Below are positions 1-7,900 of a stretch of 19,442 nt of DNA, piece by piece; the first letter of the stretch is position 1, and each line of letters begins with the position of its first letter. A program made the translations under genes and the position numbers. The DNA is from Bacillota bacterium (GTDB taxonomy: Bacteria; Bacillota; Dehalobacteriia; UBA4068), in contig WRKD01000206.1 of assembly GCA_009778255.1 (NCBI GenBank), forward strand, positions 1 to 19,442, written 5' to 3'. Below the pieces are notes generated by a model. The model was given only the letters and a program-made list of their open reading frames with translations, had not been told where the DNA came from and searched no databases.

Positions 1-93
1 GTCCGCAATGACGGGGATATTTAGGTAATTAGTCTCATTTTGATCATTTTGTTAGTGTTTATTCTGGTTTCTAGAGGTGCCCTTAATAATTAA

Positions 94-746
94 GAAATAC
101 GGGAAAGAGTGCTTGATACTTTTGACATTAGTAAAATGGAGATAGAACCGCTACTTTTCCAAACCGGCTACCTAACAGTGAAAGAAACACGCTTTGAAGG
201 AGTCAAAGAAAGCTATCTTCTAAAAATACCCAATCTTGAGGTTAGGGAAGCGCTTTATATGAACATCATAGCGGATTTACGGAAAAAGGGGAAGCATTTG
301 CGGAAACTTCATATTGGAGTATAAAAGAATCTCTTAAAACCGGCGATCTGCAGAATATGCTGAATATTTTAAAAGGATTATTTGCGTCAATACCTTACCA
401 GCTATATATTGATCGGGAAGCGTATTATCATTCTATTTTTTACGCGGTCATGAGTGTACTCGGCTTTAATACCGAGGCAGAAGTATCAATGGCTAAAGGT
501 AGAATAGACGCGGTGCTGGAGCTTGAAGACAAGGTTTATATTATGGAATTCAAATACAAAGATTGCGAGCCAAATACCTCTGAGTAGACAAAGCAAAAGC
601 TCTTTGCGCAAGCTTTAGAGGAAGGCATTAAACAGATAAAAGATAGGGGCTATCATAACAAATATGCAGGTTGTGGTAAAAAAATCTATCAAGTGGCATT
701 TGCCTTTCTTGGCAGAGACAACATAGAAATGAAAATTGAACCATAA
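94..746 (+). pseudogene. Decayed AAA-ATPase-like / PD-(D/E)XK nuclease family gene (3' part)
   Basis: Three conceptual pieces read as one protein tail. The first runs from the stop at 91-93 to 324 (frame 1) and contains LLFQTGYLTVKE and LLKIPNLEVREALY. The second starts in the other frame near 291 (EAFAETSYWSIKESLKTGDL) and ends at an in-frame TAG at 585-587. The third continues in that frame to TAA at 744-746 (KQKLFAQALEEGIKQIKDRG, then a KIYQVAFAFLGRD-like end). These motifs are typical of the large family with an AAA-ATPase-like N-terminus and a C-terminal PD-(D/E)XK nuclease-like domain. The nuclease signature is still visible (GRID followed by MEFKYK). The shift fits loss of one base in the A5G4 run at 283-291, and the TAG fits a CAG-to-TAG change. 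The ATPase half is missing: bases 1-93 carry stops in this frame. These multicopy genes often decay. The family call is from recalled sequence patterns. Confidence 0.75.
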
Positions 747-758
747 AATAGATTTATA

Positions 759-891
759 TGTCAATATAAATCAAAATAATATGATTAATATCGAGATGTT
801 AGAAAATACAGGAAACAGTCTCTTCCTATTTAAAAAACTTATTGACCATACCCTATATCAGGTCTAGGCCGACTAGATATTTATATTGACA
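759..891. repeat. 13-bp inverted repeat flanking an AT-rich spacer
   Basis: TGTCAATATAAAT at 759-771 is repeated as its exact reverse complement ATTTATATTGACA at 879-891. The pairing continues outward if one base is skipped. The DNA between the arms (772-878) has no convincing open reading frame. The right arm contains the TTGACA hexamer of the proposed promoter of the next operon. It could be an operator, the ends of a small miniature element, or chance in AT-rich DNA. Confidence 0.5.
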
Positions 892-913
892 ATATCCTCT
901 TAAAGGCTATTAT
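886..913 (+). promoter_or_regulatory. Sigma-A-type promoter for the SNF2/SWIM operon
   Basis: A perfect -35 TTGACA (886-891) and a -10 TATTAT (908-913) are separated by 16 bp, about 48 bp upstream of the proposed start codon of the helicase gene. This is the only near-consensus pair in the spacer between the pseudogene and the operon. Confidence 0.6.
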
Positions 914-961
914 AAGCAAGAATTCTATTATTTCGCTAATACCTTACTTATGGAGGGAACT

Positions 962-3556
962 ATGAAAAATAAGGACATAATTGTCATCTTTAACCCTCAA
1001 GGTTTGACCCTGGATATGGCTGAAACAACCCAAAAGTCATACATTAATGAAGCATTGTTAGCAGATTTTAAAGAAGCACCCTATAAAACCCTCTTATATT
1101 TTGGCTTTGAAGTTCAACATCCACAAATGTCTGTTTCACTCACCTATTTGCACGGGCTTTGCCAAAGCTTTGTTCGCAATCTTTCCCATAACCCAGATAT
1201 AGAAATCTCTAAAACTTCAACCATGCCAGACACTACTATATTTTTAGAAATGCTCCATAGTGTCCCTTTTGCTGTAGGCGTAGAATTTGTCAGTATCAGT
1301 TGGTTAAAAAACCTTTGGATAGAATTATCCAACTCTTTTGAACAGGAAATCTCCCTTTGGGAAGGTACGGTAGCCTCCTTTTTGACCACCCATAATGCAA
1401 AACTGAATGTAGCCGGACGGGTTTTCTTTCATCTGGTGGAGAATAAATCTACCGACTATCCCTTCGCTTTTTTAGCCACTTATTCCACTAAAACAGAAAA
1501 CGAAAATAAAGCGGCTCATGTACCGCTAAAAAACGCGCTGCTTGAATATAAAGAGCGGCAAGACATGCTTTTGCAATTACTGTCTACTGTAAGCAAAGCC
1601 GCCGATACCAGCGAATTCATTTCCGAATTGGTGGAAAGCGGCGAACTGTTCTCACCTTTGAAATTTAATACCCAAGAGGCTTATACTTTCCTCAAAGAAA
1701 TCCCCCTGTATGAAGAATGCGGCATTATGTGCCGAATGCCTGACTGGTGGAAGAAAAAAAGCTCCGGTGTAAAGGTATCTCTTAATTTAGGCGACCAAAA
1801 GCCTTCTCAAATTGGCTTGGAAGCCTTAATTAATTGCCAACCCAGCTTGCTCCTGGATGGAGAGGAGATATCTGCGGAAGAAATTGAGCGTTTACTGTCG
1901 CAAACCGCCGGCTTATCCTTCCTTAAAGGTAAATGGATTGAAGTTGACCATGAAAAATTACAATCTGTTCTAGACGCATACAATAAAGCTGCTGCTTTAG
2001 ATAATTTGACCTTAGCCGATGCCCTGCGCCTGGAACTGGGTATTTTTGATAGTGTTAGCCAAGATATGGCTGATTTATTGGAGGTAACAAATGGTGAGTG
2101 GCTCAAAAACCTAAAAAATAAGCTTTGCGACCCCACACTCCTGGAAAGCGTAGAGCTAGGCCAGGATTTTACAGCCCAGCTGCGTCATTATCAACAAACT
2201 GGGTTTAGGTGGCTGACCTATATGAAAAGCCTAGGGTTTGGCGCTTTGCTGGCAGATGACATGGGCTTGGGCAAAACTATACAGATCATAGCTTTGTTGG
2301 AGTTTTTACGGCAAAATGGCGGTAACAAAACCCTTTTGATAATACCAGCTTCTTTGCTTGGCAATTGGCAAAAAGAACTGGCCCGATTTGCGCCTAAACT
2401 CACCTATGAAGTGCTTCATGGCAAAAATACAGACCTGCATATTGACGCAGCGGATCTTTTTATTACCACATATGGCATGGCCGTACGTTTGGAGCATTTG
2501 CAAAGCCGCCAGTGGGATATGATCATTTTAGACGAAGCCCAGGCTATCAAAAACCCTGGTACCGGTCAGGCAAAAGCTATACAACAACTCCATGCCGCCT
2601 TCAAAGTAGCCATGACCGGCACCCCCATTGAGAATAAACTAAGTGATTTATGGTCGCTTTTCGATTTTTTAAATAGCGGCCTTTTAGGCACGGTTAAAGA
2701 GTTTTCTACATATGCTAAGGGCATAAAAGAAAATGGTTCCTATGCGAATTTACGGAAAGTGGTGAATCCTTTTATACTAAGAAGGCTTAAAACCGACAAA
2801 ACCATCATCAGCGATCTGCCGGATAAGATAGAAATCAAAGCCTACACCGCCCTCACCAATAAACAGGCTTTGCTGTACCAAGGTTTGATCAAAGAATTGG
2901 AGCAAAAGCTGCAAAGCAGCGAAGGCATAGAACGCAAAGGCGTGGTACTGGCGGCTATAATTAAATTCAAGCAAATATGCAATCATCCCGATCAGTATTT
3001 AGGGCAAGATGATTACAAAAAAGGCAGCAGCGGCAAATTTGCCAAATTAGAGGAAATCTGCGAAACCATCTATGAAAAACGTGAACGGGTACTTGTCTTT
3101 ACCCAATTCAAGGAAATAACCCAGCCCTTGGCTGATTATCTAGCCACCTTATTTGGGCGAGAGGGGCTTACCTTGCATGGCGGTACGCCGGTAAAAAAAC
3201 GCGCACAAATGGTAGAAAAATTCAATGGCGCAGAATACTCGCCCTTTATGGTGCTCTCTTTAAAAGCCGGCGGCGTGGGCTTAAACCTCACCGCTGCCAA
3301 CCATGTGATACATTTCGACCGCTGGTGGAATCCGGCTGTAGAAAATCAGGCTACCGATCGTGCCTTTAGAATAGGGCAGACAAAGAACGTAATGGTACAT
3401 AAATTTATCACCAGCGGCACTATTGAAGAAAAAATTGATCTGATGATAGAGGAAAAACAAATGCTCTCCGGCGATATTATTGCTGCCTCCGGCGAGAGCT
3501 GGATCACCGAAATGAATAATGACGAACTGATGAAGCTGTTTAAGTTGGAGGTATAA
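962..3556 (+). CDS. SNF2/RapA-family DEAD/H helicase-like ATPase
   Basis: 864-residue SNF2-type translocase, predicted to use ATP to move on double-stranded DNA and remodel DNA-protein complexes in the cytoplasm. Residues about 250-375 hold the bacterial SNF2-associated region (CRMPDWWKKK). The N-terminal ATPase lobe follows: Walker A DDMGLGKT at 432-439, Walker B DEAQ at 524-527, and MTGTPIENKLSDLW near 551. The C-terminal lobe has RVLVFTQF, LHGGTPVKKRAQM and the arginine-finger motif QATDRAFRIGQ near 796. All motifs look intact. The start at 962 is preferred because GGAGGG (952-957) sits 4-5 bases before it; an ATG at 950 lies in front of and overlaps that site. The next gene begins 3 bases after the stop, so the two are surely co-transcribed. 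SNF2 genes of this type often pair with SWIM proteins. The physiological substrate is unknown. Confidence 0.93.
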   Translation: MKNKDIIVIFNPQGLTLDMAETTQKSYINEALLADFKEAPYKTLLYFGFEVQHPQMSVSLTYLHGLCQSFVRNLSHNPDIEISKTSTMPDTTIFLEMLHSVPFAVGVEFVSISWLKNLWIELSNSFEQEISLWEGTVASFLTTHNAKLNVAGRVFFHLVENKSTDYPFAFLATYSTKTENENKAAHVPLKNALLEYKERQDMLLQLLSTVSKAADTSEFISELVESGELFSPLKFNTQEAYTFLKEIPLYEECGIMCRMPDWWKKKSSGVKVSLNLGDQKPSQIGLEALINCQPSLLLDGEEISAEEIERLLSQTAGLSFLKGKWIEVDHEKLQSVLDAYNKAAALDNLTLADALRLELGIFDSVSQDMADLLEVTNGEWLKNLKNKLCDPTLLESVELGQDFTAQLRHYQQTGFRWLTYMKSLGFGALLADDMGLGKTIQIIALLEFLRQNGGNKTLLIIPASLLGNWQKELARFAPKLTYEVLHGKNTDLHIDAADLFITTYGMAVRLEHLQSRQWDMIILDEAQAIKNPGTGQAKAIQQLHAAFKVAMTGTPIENKLSDLWSLFDFLNSGLLGTVKEFSTYAKGIKENGSYANLRKVVNPFILRRLKTDKTIISDLPDKIEIKAYTALTNKQALLYQGLIKELEQKLQSSEGIERKGVVLAAIIKFKQICNHPDQYLGQDDYKKGSSGKFAKLEEICETIYEKRERVLVFTQFKEITQPLADYLATLFGREGLTLHGGTPVKKRAQMVEKFNGAEYSPFMVLSLKAGGVGLNLTAANHVIHFDRWWNPAVENQATDRAFRIGQTKNVMVHKFITSGTIEEKIDLMIEEKQMLSGDIIAASGESWITEMNNDELMKLFKLEV

Positions 3557-3559
3557 GCA

Positions 3560-4270
3560 ATGTGGGGCTATAATGATTATGTACCAGTGGCGCAAAAACG
3601 CGCCAACGCGCAAGTTGCCTTAGCAAAACTAAGGAAAAAAAAGCCTGATATCAACCCAGTGATAATCAATGGCACAAAGATAGCCAAAACATGGTGGGGC
3701 AATGCCTGGAACAAGAACCTGCAATCCTATGCCGATTTTGCAAACCGTATAGGCCGGGGCAGCGCCTATGTAAAAAATGGTTATGTATTAGATCTACAAA
3801 TAGAAACTGGCTATGTAACAGCTGTGGTAGCTGGGTCAAGAAGCAAACCCTACAATATCAAAATAACAATTGACGCGCTTTCAAGGTCCTCCTGGGAAAG
3901 AATCACTACCCTCTGTGGACGCAGTATAGCCAATATAGATCAGTTGCTTCAAGGTAAGTTCCCAGAGGAACTTACCACGCTTTTTACCCAAAGAGGCGAA
4001 GGTCTATTTCCTTCGCCCAGAGAAATCAAGTTTTCCTGCGATTGCCCAGATTGGGCCTATATGTGTAAACATGTGGCCGCCACCCTCTATGGTATCGGCG
4101 CCCGCTTCGACGAAGACCCCACCCTCTTTTTTAAGCTTAGAAATATCGAGATAGAAGCGCTGCTTAAAAGAACCATTGCCGAAAAAATGGATAGCATGTT
4201 GAAAAACTCCGGTAAAAAAACTAAACGAGTGCTTTTAGATGCGGATATCAGTGAATTATTTGGAATATAG
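3560..4270 (+). CDS. SWIM zinc-finger protein
   Basis: 236-residue cytoplasmic protein with a SWIM zinc finger near the C-terminus: C160-x-C162-x6-C169-x-H171 (CDCPDWAYMCKH), followed by the usual helix AATLYGIGARF. SWIM fingers bind zinc and are thought to mediate DNA or protein contacts. The N-terminal part contains GTKIAKTWWGNAWNKNL, a stretch conserved in bacterial SWIM proteins that accompany SNF2 ATPases. The gene has its own site GGAGG (3547-3551) eight bases before ATG, lying inside the end of the helicase gene, so translation is probably coupled. It is most likely a partner or targeting subunit for the SNF2 protein. No clear terminator hairpin follows; there is only a run of seven T near 4287. 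Confidence 0.9.
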   Translation: MWGYNDYVPVAQKRANAQVALAKLRKKKPDINPVIINGTKIAKTWWGNAWNKNLQSYADFANRIGRGSAYVKNGYVLDLQIETGYVTAVVAGSRSKPYNIKITIDALSRSSWERITTLCGRSIANIDQLLQGKFPEELTTLFTQRGEGLFPSPREIKFSCDCPDWAYMCKHVAATLYGIGARFDEDPTLFFKLRNIEIEALLKRTIAEKMDSMLKNSGKKTKRVLLDADISELFGI

Positions 4271-4326
4271 GGCTAATTGTTTGATGGTTTTTTTAACATA
4301 CTAGAGTCTCCTTTAAATATTTTACC

Positions 4327-4364
4327 TTGCGTAACGTACAGAATAATGCTATAATAATGTACAT
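4327..4364 (+). promoter_or_regulatory. Promoter and probable autoregulatory operator of the toxin-antitoxin operon
   Basis: A -35-like TTGCGT (4327-4332) and a perfect -10 TATAAT (4350-4355) are 17 bp apart. The -10 is bracketed by CGTACA (4335-4340) and TGTACA (4358-4363). TGTACA is the core hexamer described for YefM binding in the yefM-yoeB operator, so this is a likely site for autorepression by the antitoxin and its complex. Binding is inferred from the motif only. Confidence 0.5.
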
Positions 4365-4383
4365 AAGAAAGGTGGTGCGATCT

Positions 4384-4647
4384 ATGCCAATTATTAGGCC
4401 AATAACAGCATTACGGAATACTAATGAAATATCCGAATTGTGTCATAGCCAACAAGATCCAGTTTTTATTACTAAAAATGGTTTTGGGGATTTAGTTATT
4501 ATGAGTATAGCAGCTTATGAAAAGCAACAAACATTGCTGGAAGTTTATAAAAAACTTAGCGAAGCCGAAGCCCAACTAGTAAGCGGTGCCACATTAATTG
4601 ATGGTAAAGAGGTCTTTAATCATTTGAGGGAAAAATATGGTTGCTAA
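4384..4647 (+). CDS. Type II antitoxin, Phd/YefM family
   Basis: 87-residue protein. The N-terminal half has the Phd/YefM fold pattern: PIIRPITALRNTNEISEL, then PVFITKNGFGDLVIMS and AAYEK. This part forms the DNA-binding dimer that represses the operon. The C-terminal part (about 50-87), charged and helical, is where such antitoxins wrap around and inhibit the toxin. The start at 4384 is chosen because AAGGTGGT (4369-4376) lies seven bases upstream; the same frame stays open back to 4327 but that stretch holds the promoter. The stop overlaps the start of the toxin gene by 11 bases, which is typical translational coupling for these pairs. Confidence 0.88.
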   Translation: MPIIRPITALRNTNEISELCHSQQDPVFITKNGFGDLVIMSIAAYEKQQTLLEVYKKLSEAEAQLVSGATLIDGKEVFNHLREKYGC

Positions 4648-4954
4648 ACCATATGGCTATAAATTTACACCCTTGGCTGAGCAAGATATAGATGAAATAT
4701 TCGCATATATTTCAGTGGGTCTATCTGCGCCCCAAGCTGCTGTCAAAACAATTGACGTAATACAAGCAGCAGTTGAGCGTATTTGCCAGTTTCCTTTTTC
4801 ATGTCCTTTACTCAATGAAGCTCTTTTGAGGGAACGCGGTTTTCGTATGCTTGTCGTGGATAATTTCAATATATTTTATACTACTAAAGATGAAATAATT
4901 GTTATTATGCGAGTTTTATATAGTCGGCGAAATTACGAAAACTTGATAGATTAA
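4637..4954 (+). CDS. Type II toxin, RelE/ParE superfamily
   Basis: 105-residue basic protein with the RelE/ParE layout: YKFTPLAEQDIDEIFAYIS at the N-terminus, a central helix pair ending in ERICQFPFSCPLL, then strands GFRMLVVDNFNIFYTTKDE and a C-terminal IMRVLYSRRNYENL. Toxins of this superfamily either cut mRNA on the ribosome (RelE type) or poison DNA gyrase (ParE type). The pattern ..RMLVVDNFNIFY...I.I.RV.YSRR is common to both, so the target cannot be assigned here. It lies immediately behind its antitoxin with an 11-base overlap. Its stop is 9 bases from the stop of the convergent dockerin gene. It looks full length. Confidence 0.88.
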   Translation: MVAKPYGYKFTPLAEQDIDEIFAYISVGLSAPQAAVKTIDVIQAAVERICQFPFSCPLLNEALLRERGFRMLVVDNFNIFYTTKDEIIVIMRVLYSRRNYENLID

Positions 4955-4963
4955 CATCAATTG

Positions 4964-7900
4964 TCAATTGACGATGATCTCCCCCCGGTTATAATTATAG
5001 GGCAGCCACAGTATGGTCAGATCGAGATTATTGATCATACCGTCGCCATTGAGATCGCCTAGACTGTTTAGCGCCTCAGCGGCGCTTTTGTTATAGTTGG
5101 CTATATTCCATAGTATCATCAAATCGCTGTTATTGATCATACCGTCGCCATTGAGATCGCCGCAGCGCAGGGTCATCAGCTGTACTGCGGGACGAGGGTC
5201 TTGGGTCAGGTCTAGGCCGGCTTCGCCCACTTCTATGTTCTTCACGGTAAATTTGGTATGAGCCTCCTTGGTTATGACCAGATCATATGTGCCGGGAGCT
5301 ACGTTGGGGAAGAGGAATTTTTGTTCAGCTTGGCCATAGATATCATGAATTGTGGCGGTATAAATGGTGTAGAGGGAGCGGCCGTCTTGTATAAGCTGTA
5401 TTTGCGCTGGTTTAGCGGGGTTATATGATTTGATAATTCCGGAAACTTTTACCCCTTTTAACTGTGTATTGCCGGTTAATGTTGCGAGTCCGAATTTCGA
5501 AGTGTTTTTATAGCAGTTCTCATCACCACACCAAGCGATTATCGCGTCGCGTTGTGCTGCGCCTTTGCGATCATTATTTTGAAGATCAAAGCCAAAGGCA
5601 GTTATTTCTTCCTGCGGATTATAAATACCAAGTTTAGACCAGGGCAACTTAAGTTCAACATTGAAACCATAACTGGTTCTCAGGGCTATACCTTGCGCGC
5701 CGGAAGCATTCCACATGGCGCCAACACGGCTATCGGAAGTTATTTCTATTTCATAATCAAAGGAAGTGTATGCGCCTGCACGTTTGCCGTCGCCATTTAA
5801 ATATATAGAAAGGCTATCGTTCTGATAGGTAGGCCAATTTGGGTTATCTGTGGGGCAGTCATTATCTTCCACCTTGGCGCCTATATATAGATAATCGTTA
5901 TCCCATAGCAAACCGAATTCTATTTTGTTATCGGAAGAACCCCAATACACCTTTTCCGCCTTGGTGAATACCCATTCTCTTGAAGACAAATGTCCATCTA
6001 AAGCTACAGGTTCGTTTTTTTTCGGTACCATAATATGCAAACGCTGATCTGCGCCGGTAGTGACAGCGATGGCTGGGCAAGGAGCAGATTCCAAACCCCA
6101 AAGATACGCCGATACACTGACGCTATAGGTCGTTTCCGGATCGAGATCACCGATAACAGCTTGGGTAGTGGAAGCGTCTACAGTTAATGTTAATGACCCG
6201 TTAACATACACCCGGTAATTCATGGGCGGAGGGAATCCTTCGGATACAGAAGAGGCATCCCAAGCCACGTTTATGCTGGTAGAAAGACTGGGCTCCAGTA
6301 TTCGCAGATTAGTGGGCGGCGCCGGCGGGTCGGTTATAGGCACTGCGGACGATTCATTGAAATGATGATCAACAGCGGTTACGAAATAAAAATGATCTGT
6401 TTCTTCCACGCTGTTTAAACACTGCCAATCTATATAAGTGGGAGGATCTGTAGCGGGAACAGAAGCTATTCTGCGCTCCGGAATGGGTAGTGGTATGCCG
6501 GAGACGCTATAATAGATATTATAGTACCAAACATCATCCAAATCTGCTTCATAGAAACTCCAATCGATCACATTATAACAAACAGGGTAATTATAAGTTC
6601 CTTCCCTGCCTGCCCCGCCTTCGCCAAAATACATATTGCCTTTATAGTAAGCGGTTATCGCAGGCACGCCAACTGCAGCGGGGGGAGTAGTTTTTAAATC
6701 TTTTATGCCGGCAGAGCCGGCGGAGGTAATATAGGTACTTCCGTTAAATACTACATAAGCAACCTCATCAAAACTATCGCCGGCAAGCCCGCACATTTCT
6801 TGCATAATTATACCGAAGCAATATGAAGCTCCAATTTGCAGGTCAAGCCCTTTAAGATCAAAATTATAGGATGAGCCTGCTTTAGCGGCCGGTTCGAGCA
6901 ATGGGTCTATTTCGATCATGCTGCCTGCTTTGCTCCAACTATCACCATTATTTGCAGAATAATATATATAGAAACCTTTGGCTTCACGTGCATATTTGGG
7001 CGCCTTCCATGATAATATACCAGCGCTATCGCATTTAATATCTACCGGCGACATGGGTGGGTGAACCACCGCAACATATAGATCGGTGGTATTGTTGCTA
7101 TCGTAACCCAGCATACTGGAATGATATGTGATTTTTGTGCCGTCTGGGCTTAAATCTGGGCGGTTATTGGCTACATAAGCCTGATCTTGGTTTCCTCCAT
7201 AGGTGTTGACAAAGGGTTTTGCGTTATTGGCCGGTCCTGATAGGTTCCCCTTCATAATGATACCTTGCCCCAGCAAGCCTCCCCAGTAGTTATCACGGCA
7301 GCTGGCGATTATGGTATCTGGGTCATAGCTATTATAAGCAGTATGCCCTCCGGGTACCGTAGATATTTTCTTAATAAAGCCCTCATAGCCGGTTTTCGAC
7401 ATATCATATATATTCAAGCCTACTCCGCCAAAACTGCCACCACCGTAGTCATAGAGCAGGCTGTACATGAAATCACTTCTCCAAATTTCAGAAAGATTAT
7501 AAGTAGAATGGCCGGGATACGGTTTGGTGCTATCCAAACCGTCATTCCACAAAGTAACATGCGCTGTATCCCAATAGCCAGCCGCCATTTTATACCAAAT
7601 AGTCTCGCCAACGTTCGCAAAAGACCCATAATGCCAAACTATATCGTCTGTGCCACCCAGAAAACCAATACCATGAATGCTATATTCTTTAGATTGATCG
7701 TGATGTGGCGGGAAATTAAGATGAAGCGCTAAAGGCGCTTCCACAACAGTTTTAGCGTATGGATCGACGATATGCACTCTACAAACCGGGTAATTATCAC
7801 CGATATCATCGATAACGATGATCTTACCACTGGCTGAAGGCGGGCAGTAAATGTTTTTCATCTCGTTTTCCGGGTTATAAGCTACAACTTTTGTGTATAT

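Noticed and set aside
1..93. End of an upstream gene at the left edge
   Set aside because: A few codons are open to a TAG at 22-24, but the stretch is too short to recognise any protein.
950..961. Helicase start at ATG 950
   Set aside because: That codon is part of the ATGGAGGG sequence that forms the ribosome site for the ATG at 962.
4271..4326. Terminator after the SWIM gene
   Set aside because: There is a run of seven T, but I found no stable stem in front of it.
7265..7732. 155-residue open frame on the plus strand
   Set aside because: It lies antisense within the propeller-coding region, has no ribosome site and no recognisable protein pattern, while the minus-strand frame has clear domains.
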